Shown here piece by piece: positions 1-10,502 of a stretch of DNA of 64,000 nt. The stretch is taken from NCBI RefSeq assembly GCF_003610915.1, contig NZ_NSDJ01000001.1, positions 3,720,001 to 3,784,000 on the forward strand, in the 5' to 3' direction. The DNA is from Rahnella variigena. Lineage in GTDB: Bacteria; Pseudomonadota; Gammaproteobacteria; Enterobacterales; Enterobacteriaceae. The position numbers were made by a program, and so were the translations under genes. Each line of letters starts with the position of its first letter. Position 1 is the stretch's first letter. The notes under the pieces are model-generated. The model saw nothing but the letters and a program-made list of their open reading frames with translations, was not told where the DNA came from and did no database searches.

Positions 1-396
1 AAGACATTGCGGCAAAATCACCGGACGCAAACCAGTATCCATCACGACAGCGGCATCCAGCGCACCATTCTCGCAGGATGACGTACAGGCGCCACAAGCA
101 TCACATTCCGCATACTCAATGGCCAGTATCGCCTTCCCTTCACGGATACTCAAAATACCCACCGGGCAAGCCTCTGCACAGCGACCACAGCCATCGCATT
201 TTTGGATAAACTGCGACTCTGCTATTGCCTGAGGCGGACGCGCGCACTGGCGAACCAGCAATGCTTTCTCCGGGCTGACAGTTTGTTCAACAGCCTGTTT
301 TGCGGGTGACAACAAACCGCGGAATAATCCACGGCGGCTGACGGTTCTGCTGCTCATCCAGGTCCGGTAAAAACCAGCGTCGCGTGGATCGCTCAT
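1..396 (-). CDS. napF: NapF-like ferredoxin-type protein (partial, 3' end outside the window)
   Basis: This partial gene encodes a polyferredoxin-like accessory protein. Reading the minus strand gives an open frame from an ATG at 396 to the window edge (132 codons). It holds two complete four-cysteine iron-sulphur motifs, CDGCGRCAEACP and CDACGACTSSC, at about residues 70-100, and enters a possible third motif (PQC) at the edge. The N-terminus carries SRRGLF, as in NapF proteins. An in-frame ATG at 357 would remove 13 residues and is an equally good start. The upstream ATG overlaps the dmsD stop codon (TGATG), suggesting translational coupling. NapF family proteins are cytoplasmic and linked to maturation of molybdoenzymes. 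Its place at the end of a dms operon suggests a maturation or electron-transfer role here. The family call is firm, the exact role is inference. Confidence 0.8.
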   Translation of the reverse strand, partial: MSDPRDAGFYRTWMSSRTVSRRGLFRGLLSPAKQAVEQTVSPEKALLVRQCARPPQAIAESQFIQKCDGCGRCAEACPVGILSIREGKAILAIEYAECDACGACTSSCENGALDAAVVMDTGLRPVILPQCL

Positions 397-1004
397 CAGA
401 AATACAGATCCGCTGTTTTCACATCCAGACCCTGCTGCTGGATCCAGCCAAAGAGCGTGGATTCCGCCAGTACAGCCACACCCACGTAAAACGGATGATC
501 AGCTTTCTGCCGCAACAATTCCAGATAACGCCCTGACCACGGCAACAAATGCATTGTCAGAAATTCATTCAACAATGACGGAGAGTTTTCCGCCAGCCAC
601 GCAGACATCATCAGTAGTAAACCAATATGATCCTCTGGTTCTGCCTGTGTCAGGTGCGGTTCGATGCCGTTTTCGCGCATCCACTGCCGGAGCACCAGCG
701 TTGAATCGCCAAACACGACAGACTCTTTGTCCAGATAGACCGAGCCCCACGGCGGTGCTGGCAGCGCGTAAGGGCCTACAAACAGGCGCTGATAGGCGTC
801 CGTGAGGCTTTCTTGCGCCTGATCAATCTGGCTGAAATATTCAGTCACCTGAACTTTGGCATGTTCAGTGGCACAGGGCCACAAGGGTGCCCATTCGCTG
901 CTTTCCAGTAATGCAATTAATGGCTGAACCTCGCGGGAATCTGGCGGATAAAATAATACGGCACCTAAAATCTTACCGGTTAAACTGATTGATTCTGCTG
1001 ACAT
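396..1004 (-). CDS. dmsD: Tat proofreading chaperone DmsD (TorD/DmsD family)
   Basis: The 202-residue protein matches the length and sequence of DmsD, the cytoplasmic chaperone that binds the twin-arginine signal peptide of DmsA/YnfE-type reductases and holds them back until the molybdenum cofactor is inserted. The family hallmark is the conserved stretch EPEDHIGLLLMM at about residues 121-132, preceded by an APPWGSVYLD segment. It sits directly downstream of the membrane anchor gene dmsC with a 71-nt gap. The following napF-like gene overlaps its stop codon. The two Tat substrates it most likely serves are encoded by the first two genes of the same operon. Confidence 0.93.
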   Translation of the reverse strand: MSAESISLTGKILGAVLFYPPDSREVQPLIALLESSEWAPLWPCATEHAKVQVTEYFSQIDQAQESLTDAYQRLFVGPYALPAPPWGSVYLDKESVVFGDSTLVLRQWMRENGIEPHLTQAEPEDHIGLLLMMSAWLAENSPSLLNEFLTMHLLPWSGRYLELLRQKADHPFYVGVAVLAESTLFGWIQQQGLDVKTADLYF

Positions 1005-1075
1005 AATTCACTCTGCTTAGAGAGAACACGCCACCGCAAGCGACGTGTCCTCTGATAAATCGGACTACTGATCAT

Positions 1076-1933
1076 TTAGCCGCTGACGGCCATTCCCACA
1101 GTCATATGCAAACCATAGAAAATGGCGCGACCAATCAGCTCACCGGCAAATACCAGCACGAACGCCAGAATCATTGATGCCAGTGCCGGACGTTTGCGCA
1201 TAATCAGCGGACAGAACCAGCAGCCGAGACCGAGAATTACCAGCACCAGCCGCCAGACTGACAGCGAACCATATTGCGGGATCAGGGCAGAAGCCGCCTG
1301 AACAGAACTGTTGATGCCTGCCAGACTTGCGCTTTGCAGCATAACGACTGCCATACTCACGACCAGCGCAGCAAGACTGATAACCGGCAACAGGCGCAGC
1401 CCGCAACCATTGATATTCGCACCACGAAGCAGCAGATAACCCAGAACCGGACCACCGATCAGCACCGTCAGCCCGAAATGGAAGAAGGTATACGCATTAT
1501 CCCAGGTCGGCACGGTATCAATTTCATAAACGCGGCACATTGCGTAGACAAAGCCGATACCGGCCAGCATGGTGACGATCAACCAGATTTTGCCCAGTAC
1601 GCGCGGCATCTTATTAACCATCGCCAGCAGCCAGTAAATCCCGCCTAAGGCAAAGAAGAATGATCCGCTACCGATTTCGTTGCTCAGCGGCGACGCCCCC
1701 AGCCGGTTCAGCGAGTTAAATGCACGCAGGGGTGAGCCCAGATGCAGAACTGAAGCGATAAAAGCAATCGCCATTAGCGCCCACAGGAAGAACATCGAAA
1801 GATGTATCCTTCGGACATCTTCTTTACTGCGTTGGGTGAGAAGCGCGATAGCCAGCACAATAAATGCACCCACCACACACTGCCCCAGAACCGTAAAGAC
1901 CATTAAAGGCCATTCATGCCATCCGTTTCCCAT
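1076..1933 (-). CDS. dmsC: Dimethyl sulfoxide reductase membrane anchor subunit DmsC
   Basis: This 285-residue, very hydrophobic protein is the DmsC/YnfH anchor, which oxidises menaquinol and holds the catalytic and iron-sulphur subunits on the membrane. About eight transmembrane helices are visible from the hydrophobic stretches. The N-terminus GNGWHEWPLMVFT is the typical start of the family. The start codon lies 1 nt past the dmsB stop, and a strong GGAGG ribosome site sits inside the 3' end of dmsB, so the two subunits are probably co-translated. Length agrees with E. coli DmsC (287). Confidence 0.94.
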   Translation of the reverse strand: MGNGWHEWPLMVFTVLGQCVVGAFIVLAIALLTQRSKEDVRRIHLSMFFLWALMAIAFIASVLHLGSPLRAFNSLNRLGASPLSNEIGSGSFFFALGGIYWLLAMVNKMPRVLGKIWLIVTMLAGIGFVYAMCRVYEIDTVPTWDNAYTFFHFGLTVLIGGPVLGYLLLRGANINGCGLRLLPVISLAALVVSMAVVMLQSASLAGINSSVQAASALIPQYGSLSVWRLVLVILGLGCWFCPLIMRKRPALASMILAFVLVFAGELIGRAIFYGLHMTVGMAVSG

Positions 1934-1934
1934 C

Positions 1935-2552
1935 TCAAACCTCCTTCGGGTTAGCCAGATAACCCGTGGTATCGCCTACAGGACGGCAATTCGCATTGGG
2001 TTTGATGACGATATTTGGGTGTGTAAAATGTGAAGCCGGCAACGGAGCCACTTCAGCCAGATCACCGTATTTTGCACGCAGCTCTTCAATCGGCGCCATA
2101 TCCAGCGCACGTAACGGGCAGGATTCCACACAAATCGGTTTCTTACCTTCCGCAATACGCTCATAGCAGCCGTCGCATTTGGTCATATGACCTTTGGCTT
2201 CGTTGTACTGTGGCGCACCGTACGGACACGCCATGTGGCAATAACGGCAACCGATGCAAACGTCTTCGTTCACCACCACGAACCCATCTTCACGCTTATG
2301 CATCGCGCCACTCGGACACACTTTGGTACAGGCTGGATCTGCGCAGTGGTTGCAGGAAATCGACAGATAATACGCGAAGACATTCTGATGCCAGCCATCG
2401 CCGTCCTTCTGCCAGTCGCCACCGGCATATTCATAGATGCGGCGGAAACTGACGTCCGGCGTTAAGTTTTTGAAATCTTTACAGGCCAGTTCGCAGGTTT
2501 TGCATCCTGTGCAGCGGCTTGAGTCAATATAAAAACCATATTGAGTTGTCAT
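1935..2552 (-). CDS. dmsB: Dimethyl sulfoxide reductase iron-sulphur subunit DmsB
   Basis: The 205-residue protein carries the four ferredoxin-type cysteine groups expected of DmsB/YnfG: CTGCKTCELAC (from residue 14), CNHCADPACTKVCP, CIGCRYCHMACP, and CDGC paired with the later CVESCP. These bind four [4Fe-4S] clusters that pass electrons from the DmsC anchor to the molybdenum subunit. There is no signal peptide; in this family the subunit is exported as a complex with the Tat-tagged catalytic subunit. It lies 11 nt after the second catalytic-subunit gene. One iron-sulphur subunit presumably serves both catalytic subunits, as in the ynfEFGH arrangement. Confidence 0.95.
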   Translation of the reverse strand: MTTQYGFYIDSSRCTGCKTCELACKDFKNLTPDVSFRRIYEYAGGDWQKDGDGWHQNVFAYYLSISCNHCADPACTKVCPSGAMHKREDGFVVVNEDVCIGCRYCHMACPYGAPQYNEAKGHMTKCDGCYERIAEGKKPICVESCPLRALDMAPIEELRAKYGDLAEVAPLPASHFTHPNIVIKPNANCRPVGDTTGYLANPKEV

Positions 2553-2563
2553 GTTTTACTCCG

Positions 2564-5011
2564 TTAAACCTTAGCCACTTGCACAAGGTTGGTATGAGAG
2601 GGGTTACCTTTCGCCAGCGGTGAAGGTCTTTGAGAAGTCAGTACGTTAATGCTACCCGCACGGTCAATCTTTTTGCTGTCAGGGGAATACCAGGCACCTT
2701 CTCCGAGCGCCACAACGCCCGGCATCATGCGCGGCGTCACTTTGGCAGCAATCTGAACTTCGCCACGATCGTTGAAGATGCGGATCATGTCGCCGTTGCT
2801 GATGCCACGCTGCGCAGCATCCATCGGGTTGATCCACATTTCCTGACGGCATGCGGCTTTCAGCACATCAACGTTGCCGTAAGTGGAGTGCGTACGCGCC
2901 TTGTAGTGAAAACCGGTCAGCTGTAACGGATATTTGCTGGCCAGCGGATCGTCATAGTTTTCGAAACCAGCGGCATAGACCGGCAACGGATCAATGACAT
3001 CGTCTTTAGAGAGTTCCCACTCAGAGGCAATTTTCGCCAGTTCCGCGGAGTAGATTTCGATTTTGCCAGACGGCGTGCTCAGCGGATTGGCCGCCGGATC
3101 TTCACGGAATGCTTTGTAAGCGACGTGATGCTGTTCAGGATCGCGTTTTTTGAACATGCCCTGTTTGCGGAAGGTGTCGAAATCTGGCAGTTCAGGCAAT
3201 GCTTCACGGGATTGCTGATACAAATGACGCAACCACTCCTCCTGCGTACGGCCTTCGGTGAACTGCTGCTCAACACCCATACGGCGGGACAACTCGCTGG
3301 TCATCTCATAAATGTTTTTGCACTGGAAGCGAGGCGTGATCGCCTGATCAGCAAAAATGATGTAATCCATGTTGCCGCACGACGCATCGAGGCAGAAATC
3401 CATCTGCTCAGAGGCGGTACAGTCAGGCAGGATAATGTCGGCGTATTTCGCCGAAGACGTCATGTGGTTATCAATCACCACAATCATCTCGCATTGCTGG
3501 TCATCCTGCAGAATATTGTGGGTGCGGTTGATATCAGAATGCTGGTTAATCAGGCAGTTACCAGCGTAATTCCAGATAAATTTGATCGGCACATCCAGTT
3601 TCGCTTTTCCGCGTACGCCATCTTTAGTGGCAGTCATTTGCGGACCACGCACAATCGCGTCCGTCCACATAAACATGGATATGCTGGTCTGAACCGGGTT
3701 TTCGAGCGTTGGCATACGAACAAACGGAATTTCGTAAGAGCCTTCGCGGGCACCGGAATTGCCGCCATGAACGCCGACATTACCGGTCAGAATTGCCAGC
3801 ATAGCTATCGCACGGGTGGCAATCTCACCATTTGCATGACGCTGCGGCCCCCAGCCCTGGGTGATAAATGCCGGTTTCGCCTGACCGATTTCGCGCCCCA
3901 GCTTGACGATTTTATCGACAGAAATACCGGTGATTTTTGATGCCCATTCCGGCGTTTTTGCCACGCCATCGGGGCCGGTTCCGAGAATATACGCTTTATA
4001 ATGTGCATTCTGCGGGACACCTGCCGGTAATGTTTTTTCGTCATAACCGACGCAATATTTGTCGAGGAAAGGCTGATCGACCAGATTTTCAGTGATCATG
4101 ACATGCGCAAGCGCCGCAGCCAGTGCGCCATCCGTACCCGGTCGGATCGGCACCCATTCGTCTTCACGGCCGGCACCGGTATCGGTATAACGCGGATCGA
4201 CAATGATCATGCGGGCGTTGGAACGCTGACGTGCCTGTTCGAGGTAATACGTCACCCCGCCGCCGCTCATGCGCGTTTCGCCCGGATTATTACCAAACAG
4301 CACCACCAGTTTGCTGTTTTCGATATCAGACGGGCTGTTGCCATCCGCCCAGCCACCGTAGGTATAATTCAAACCGGCAGCGATTTGTGCCGAACTGTAG
4401 TCACCATAATGATTCAGATAACCGCCGCAGCAGTTCATCAGACGGGCAATCAGCGTTTTACCTGGCGGCCATGAACGGGTCATGGTGCCACCCAGCGTGC
4501 CGGTGCCATAATTCAGATAAATGGCCTCATTGCCATAACGGCTAATTATGTCTTTCAGGCTGCCAGCCAGGGTATCGAACGCTTCGTCCCAGCTGATTGG
4601 CTTGAATTTACCCTCGCCACGTTTCCCTACACGCTTCATCGGATACTTCAGGCGGTCAGGGTTATAAACACGGCGACGCATGGAACGCCCGCGCAGACAG
4701 GCGCGAACCTGATGCAATCCTTCATAATTATCATCACCGGTATTATCGGTTTCGACATAACGGATCTCGTTATCAACGACGTGCATTCTTAGCGGACAGC
4801 GGCTGCCGCAGTTTACGGTGCAGGCACTCCAGACAATTTTCTCGTCTGCGGTTTTAACCGAATCCTTACGTGTTTCAGCACGTATTGATTTAAACGGCAG
4901 TGATATGCCCCCGACGGCAGCTGCCATGCCGGCGAGCGTAGTTCCCTTAACCAGGTCACGGCGACTGATCCCTCCGCCTGAACCCGTTTTCTTACTGTTT
5001 GAATCCGACAT
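2564..5011 (-). CDS. dmsA: Molybdenum catalytic subunit, DmsA/YnfF type (Tat-exported)
   Basis: This 815-residue protein is a DMSO-reductase family molybdenum bis-guanine dinucleotide oxidoreductase. The N-terminus has a Tat signal with twin arginines (SRRDLVK, residues 16-22) followed by a hydrophobic stretch to about residue 40. The [4Fe-4S] site is CTVNCGSRC (Cys64, 68, 72) with Cys105 in QVRACLRG. The expected serine ligand of molybdenum lies in HYGDYSSAQIA (Ser206/207). The C-terminal cofactor domain ends in RPSPLAKGNPSHTNLVQ. It is the second of two paralogous catalytic subunits in the operon. DmsA (DMSO/TMAO) and YnfF (selenate and S-/N-oxides) cannot be told apart from sequence alone. 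The sequence around residues 165-215 reads more like DmsA than its neighbour does. Confidence 0.9.
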   Translation of the reverse strand: MSDSNSKKTGSGGGISRRDLVKGTTLAGMAAAVGGISLPFKSIRAETRKDSVKTADEKIVWSACTVNCGSRCPLRMHVVDNEIRYVETDNTGDDNYEGLHQVRACLRGRSMRRRVYNPDRLKYPMKRVGKRGEGKFKPISWDEAFDTLAGSLKDIISRYGNEAIYLNYGTGTLGGTMTRSWPPGKTLIARLMNCCGGYLNHYGDYSSAQIAAGLNYTYGGWADGNSPSDIENSKLVVLFGNNPGETRMSGGGVTYYLEQARQRSNARMIIVDPRYTDTGAGREDEWVPIRPGTDGALAAALAHVMITENLVDQPFLDKYCVGYDEKTLPAGVPQNAHYKAYILGTGPDGVAKTPEWASKITGISVDKIVKLGREIGQAKPAFITQGWGPQRHANGEIATRAIAMLAILTGNVGVHGGNSGAREGSYEIPFVRMPTLENPVQTSISMFMWTDAIVRGPQMTATKDGVRGKAKLDVPIKFIWNYAGNCLINQHSDINRTHNILQDDQQCEMIVVIDNHMTSSAKYADIILPDCTASEQMDFCLDASCGNMDYIIFADQAITPRFQCKNIYEMTSELSRRMGVEQQFTEGRTQEEWLRHLYQQSREALPELPDFDTFRKQGMFKKRDPEQHHVAYKAFREDPAANPLSTPSGKIEIYSAELAKIASEWELSKDDVIDPLPVYAAGFENYDDPLASKYPLQLTGFHYKARTHSTYGNVDVLKAACRQEMWINPMDAAQRGISNGDMIRIFNDRGEVQIAAKVTPRMMPGVVALGEGAWYSPDSKKIDRAGSINVLTSQRPSPLAKGNPSHTNLVQVAKV

Positions 5012-5093
5012 TACTTACTCCGTTGCGCCCTCATCTGAAGGGCGAAAATTTAACAACCATGTCATTGAGCCTGGCTCCTGGGCCGTAGCTTCT

Positions 5094-7550
5094 TTAGACT
5101 TTTTCTATTTGAATCAAATTCGTATGCTGAGGATTTCCTTTCGCCAGCGGGGACGGGCGTTGAGTCGTCAGCGTATTCATGCAGGCACCATGGTCAATAC
5201 GGTCACCATTCATATTGGCCTGATGCCATGCGCCCTGCCCCATAGCAACAACGCCGGGCATGATGCGCGGCGTTACTTTGGCTGCCACACGCACTTCGCC
5301 ACGGTCATTAAACACTTTCACTTTGTCACCGTTCTCAATACCACGGGTTTTGGCATCCAGCGGATTGATCCATACTTCCTGACGGCAGGCCGCCTGCAGC
5401 ACGTCGATATTGCCGTAAGTGGAATGGGTGCGGGCTTTGTAGTGGAAGCCGAACATTTGTAGCGGGAACTGGCTGCGTTTCGGGTCATCCCAGCCTTCAA
5501 AGGTTGAGGCATAGACCGGCAGCGGACTGATTGTTTCGTCTTTTTGCAGCTCCCATTCGCTGGCAATTTTCGCCAGTGCAGAGGAATAAATTTCGATCTT
5601 TCCTGAGGGTGTTTTCAGCGGATTAGCGACAGGATCCTGACGGAATTTTTTATAGGCCACAAAATGCCCGGCTGGGTCTTTACGTTTATAAATTCCCATT
5701 TCGCGCAATTCTTCATACGCAGGTAACGCCGGGTCTTTCGCCAGCATTTTGGTGTACAGATACTGCAACCATTCCCGCTGGGTGCGGCCTTCGGTGAATT
5801 TGTTGTAAACATCCGGACCAAGACGACGCGCCACTTCGCTCATCATCTCGTAAATTCCTTTGCGCTCGAATTTGGCAGAGGTCGCGGGCTGGATGAAAAT
5901 CAGGTATCCCATATTGCCGGCGTAATCGTTGGGAATAATGTCTTCCTGTTCGACGGTCATAAGATCCGGCAGCAGGATATCGGCGTACTTCGCCGATGAT
6001 GTCATGAAGTTTTCCAGCACCACGATCATTTCGCACTGCGAGTCATCCTGCAGAATATCGTGTGTTTTATTGATATCGGAATGCTGGTTGGTGATGGTGT
6101 TACCGGCATAGTTCCAGATGAATTTGATCGGCACATCCAGCTTGTCTTTACCGCGCACGCCATCTGCTTTGGCAGTCATTTCAGGTCCGCGCGCAATGGC
6201 ATCGGTCCAGCTAAAACAGGAAATCTGTGTTTTCACCGGATTTTCCAGCACCGGCATTCTTTCGATAGTAATGGTATAGGTTGATTCACGCGCACCGCTG
6301 TTACCACCATTGATACCGACATTGCCGGTCAGAATCGGCAGCATAGCGATAGCCCGGGACGTCAGTTCACCATTGGCCTGACGCTGCGGGCCCCAGCCCT
6401 GAGAAATATAAGCAGGTTTGGCTTGTCCGATTTCCCGGGCCAGTTTAACGATGCGATCCACAGGAATGCCGGTAATACGGGATGCCCATTCAGGCGTCTT
6501 CGCCGTCGCATCTTCGCCCTGACCGAGAATGTACGCTTTGTAGTGGCTGTTTACGGGTGCATCCGCGGGCAAGGTTTTTTCGTCGTAGCCCACGCAACAG
6601 GCATCGAGGAAAGGCTGATCGACCATGTTTTCGGTGATCAGCACATGTGCAAGACCGGCGACCAGTGCAGCATCGGTTCCCGGACGGATCGGGATCCACT
6701 CATCTTCACGGCCTGCAGCAGTGTCGGTGTAGCGCGGGTCGATCACGATCATACGGGCACTGGAACGCTGACGCGCCTGCTCCAGGTAATAGGTGATACC
6801 GCCACCGCTCATGCGTGTTTCGGCAGGATTGTTACCGAAAAGCACCACCAGCTTACTGTTTTCAATATCTGATGTGCTGTTGCCATCATTACTGCCATAA
6901 GTGTATGGCATGGCGCAGGCGATTTGCGCGGTACTGTAAGTCCCGTAATGACTGAGGAAGCCGCCGTAACAGTTCATCAGGCGGGCAACCAGCGAGGCGT
7001 AAGGGGAAGAACGGGTGATATTGCCGCCGACAACGCCGGAGGTGTAGTTGATGTACACGGCCTCATTGCCATATTTAGCAACAATACGCTTCAGGTTATT
7101 GGCGATTTCATCAAAGGCTTCTTCCCAGCTGATGCGCCTGAATTTACCTTCACCACGTTTACCGACGCGCTTCATCGGGTAATTCAGACGCTCCGGATGG
7201 TTCATTCGCCGGCGGATTGAGCGGCCACGCAGACAGGCGCGAACCTGATGGTCACCGTAGATGTCATGTCCGGTATTATCGGTTTCAACCCAGTACACTT
7301 CATCATCACGTACATGTAATCGCAGGGCGCAGCGGCTGCCGCAGTTAACCGAGCAGGCACCCCAGACCACTTTGTCTTCAGGTGCGGAATTTTTCGCCTC
7401 ACTCACAGCCTGTGCTAGTGCTTTGCGGCTGAATGGCAGAGATACGCCGCCCGCGGCAATGGCCAGTCCTGCCAGCGTTGATGTTTTCATCAGCGTCCGG
7501 CGGCTGATACCACTTTTTATCGTGATGACTTCAGGTTCGATTACCGACAT
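5094..7550 (-). CDS. ynfE: Molybdenum catalytic subunit, YnfE/YnfF type (Tat-exported)
   Basis: This is the promoter-proximal gene of the operon. It encodes an 818-residue paralogue of the next gene, alignable end to end. The Tat signal is SRRTLMK (residues 16-22), a hydrophobic run, and a likely cleavage after ALAQA at about residue 47. The iron-sulphur cysteines are Cys66, 70, 74 and Cys106. The molybdenum-ligand region reads HYGTYSTAQIA. In E. coli, YnfE and YnfF are selenate reductases sharing the YnfG/YnfH subunits and the DmsD chaperone. The gene content here matches that set. An 82-nt gap without an obvious terminator separates it from the next gene, so co-transcription is likely. Confidence 0.88.
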   Translation of the reverse strand: MSVIEPEVITIKSGISRRTLMKTSTLAGLAIAAGGVSLPFSRKALAQAVSEAKNSAPEDKVVWGACSVNCGSRCALRLHVRDDEVYWVETDNTGHDIYGDHQVRACLRGRSIRRRMNHPERLNYPMKRVGKRGEGKFRRISWEEAFDEIANNLKRIVAKYGNEAVYINYTSGVVGGNITRSSPYASLVARLMNCYGGFLSHYGTYSTAQIACAMPYTYGSNDGNSTSDIENSKLVVLFGNNPAETRMSGGGITYYLEQARQRSSARMIVIDPRYTDTAAGREDEWIPIRPGTDAALVAGLAHVLITENMVDQPFLDACCVGYDEKTLPADAPVNSHYKAYILGQGEDATAKTPEWASRITGIPVDRIVKLAREIGQAKPAYISQGWGPQRQANGELTSRAIAMLPILTGNVGINGGNSGARESTYTITIERMPVLENPVKTQISCFSWTDAIARGPEMTAKADGVRGKDKLDVPIKFIWNYAGNTITNQHSDINKTHDILQDDSQCEMIVVLENFMTSSAKYADILLPDLMTVEQEDIIPNDYAGNMGYLIFIQPATSAKFERKGIYEMMSEVARRLGPDVYNKFTEGRTQREWLQYLYTKMLAKDPALPAYEELREMGIYKRKDPAGHFVAYKKFRQDPVANPLKTPSGKIEIYSSALAKIASEWELQKDETISPLPVYASTFEGWDDPKRSQFPLQMFGFHYKARTHSTYGNIDVLQAACRQEVWINPLDAKTRGIENGDKVKVFNDRGEVRVAAKVTPRIMPGVVAMGQGAWHQANMNGDRIDHGACMNTLTTQRPSPLAKGNPQHTNLIQIEKV

Positions 7551-7588
7551 TTTCCTGCTCCGGTCATAAAGTAGTTACCCACTCAGAA

Positions 7589-7636
7589 TGCAGGGATACT
7601 ACTAATAAGGAGGTAGGAAACTTTGTCTGCTATCAA
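7589..7636 (-). promoter_or_regulatory. Candidate FNR-activated promoter of the dms/ynf operon
   Basis: On the minus strand, 7636-7623 reads TTGAT-AGCA-GACAA, an 8/10 match to the FNR consensus TTGAT-N4-ATCAA with a perfect left half. Downstream, TAGTAT (7601-7596) is a plausible -10 box. A start near 7589 puts the FNR site centre at about -41, the class II activator position. The spacing supports the call; FNR control of dms-type operons is established in E. coli. The transcription start itself is inferred. Confidence 0.6.
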
Positions 7637-7698
7637 AAAAGGCAGGGTTGTGTTGGCGGAAATGAGGAATTCTTAACGCAGCGCACGATTTTATGCAT

Positions 7699-7724
7699 AA
7701 AAAAAGCGCCCTCAGGCGCTTTTT
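7699..7724 (-). terminator. Rho-independent terminator of serS
   Basis: The hairpin AGCGCC-CTCA-GGCGCT lies between 7705 and 7720 and is followed on the minus strand by a run of seven T. It is 28 nt past the serS stop codon. The sequence is nearly symmetric (A-run on one side, T-run on the other), so it could also stop transcripts on the plus strand. Confidence 0.85.
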
Positions 7725-7751
7725 CGCTATATTACTGCATATATAACGGCA

Positions 7752-9119
<1,368 letters not shown>

Positions 9120-9151
9120 TTATCACGGGTAACCTTACCGCAACGATAAAG

Positions 9152-10495
9152 TTAGCGGTAGCGTTTTGTCGGGCTATTTTGATCTTGCTCGGCAAGCCAT
9201 GCCAGCTTTTCGCCGATCTTGCCTTCCAGCCCGCGTGACGTCGGGTAATAATACTGCGTACGGGCCATTTCAGGTGGGAAATAATCTTCGCCCGCTGCGT
9301 AGGCGTTGGGTTCATCATGTGCATAACGATACTCCGCACCCAACCCCATTTCTTTCATCAGCTTGGTCGGCGCATTACGCAGATGTTCCGGTACATCGTA
9401 ATCTGCCATTTCGCGCGCATCGCGCATCGCCGATTTGAACGCGGTATAAACCGCATTACTTTTCGGCGCACACGCCAGATACACAATCGCCTGAGCAATC
9501 GCCCGTTCACCTTCCGCCGGACCGACGCGCGTGAAGCAATCCCAGGCAGCAAGCGCCACCTGCATACCGCGCGGATCCGCATTACCGACATCTTCTGAGG
9601 CAATCGCCAGCAAACGGCGCGCCACATACAGCGGATCGCCGCCGGCAGTGATGATTCTGGCATACCAGTAAAGTGCGGCATCAGGCGAGGAGCCACGGAC
9701 TGATTTATGCAACGCAGAGATTAAATCGTAAAAACGGTCGCCTTTATTATCGAAACGCGCGCTGCGCTCACCGGCTATTTCCGTGAGCAATTCTGGCGTT
9801 AACGTCCGGTAACCTTTGGCGTCAATTTCGGCCATATCGGCCATCATCTCAATACTGTTCAAAGCACGGCGCGCGTCACCATTCACCAGTTCGGAAAGCA
9901 TGCGGCGGGTTTCTGGCGGGACACGGATTTTTTCATTGGCATAACCGCGCTCAGCGTTGGTCAGTGCCTGATCGATCACTTTCTCAATATCTTCCGCTGT
10001 CAGTGATTTGAGCAGATAAACACGTGCGCGGGAAAGCAATGCGGAATTGAGTTCGAACGAAGGGTTTTCAGTCGTCGCACCAATGAACGTTATGGTGCCG
10101 TCTTCTATGTGCGGCAGGAAAGCATCCTGCTGACTTTTGTTGAAACGATGGACCTCATCAACGAACAAGATCGTTCGCCGCCCGGCATCACGATTCTGCC
10201 GGGCACGTTCAATCGCTTCACGGATATCTTTTACGCCTGATGTGACCGCCGAAATACGCTCAACATCGGCATTAGCATAGCGGCCAATCAGTTCTGCCAG
10301 CGTCGTTTTCCCGGTACCCGGTGGCCCCCATAAAATCATCGAATGCAGCTGCCCTGCTTCAATCGCCCGCGGCAGAGGTTTGCCCGGCGCTAACAGATGC
10401 TGCTGCCCGATATATTCTGCAAGGGTTACTGGCCGCATACGGGCGGCCAGTGGCTGGAATTCGTTTTGGGAAAAATCGAGTGACAGATTACTCAA
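9152..10495 (-). CDS. rarA: Replication-associated recombination protein RarA (AAA+ ATPase)
   Basis: RarA (MgsA) is a homotetrameric AAA+ ATPase related to clamp loaders that acts at stalled replication forks. The Walker A motif is GPPGTGKT and the Walker B region is [14 protein letters not shown]. The C-terminus [12 protein letters not shown] matches the E. coli protein. I place the start at the TTG at 10495, giving 448 residues (E. coli 447) and the family N-terminus SNLSLDF. A GAGG ribosome site sits 5 nt before it, overlapping the lolA stop. An ATG at 10519 inside lolA would add eight residues without family support. The gene is 7 nt past lolA and likely coupled to it. Confidence 0.95.
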   Translation of the reverse strand: MSNLSLDFSQNEFQPLAARMRPVTLAEYIGQQHLLAPGKPLPRAIEAGQLHSMILWGPPGTGKTTLAELIGRYANADVERISAVTSGVKDIREAIERARQNRDAGRRTILFVDEVHRFNKSQQDAFLPHIEDGTITFIGATTENPSFELNSALLSRARVYLLKSLTAEDIEKVIDQALTNAERGYANEKIRVPPETRRMLSELVNGDARRALNSIEMMADMAEIDAKGYRTLTPELLTEIAGERSARFDNKGDRFYDLISALHKSVRGSSPDAALYWYARIITAGGDPLYVARRLLAIASEDVGNADPRGMQVALAAWDCFTRVGPAEGERAIAQAIVYLACAPKSNAVYTAFKSAMRDAREMADYDVPEHLRNAPTKLMKEMGLGAEYRYAHDEPNAYAAGEDYFPPEMARTQYYYPTSRGLEGKIGEKLAWLAEQDQNSPTKRYR

Positions 10496-10502
10496 ACTAA
10501 CC

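Noticed and set aside
3125..3940. Long plus-strand open frame opposite the dmsA gene
   Set aside because: It lies wholly antisense to a well-supported enzyme gene and shows no family features.
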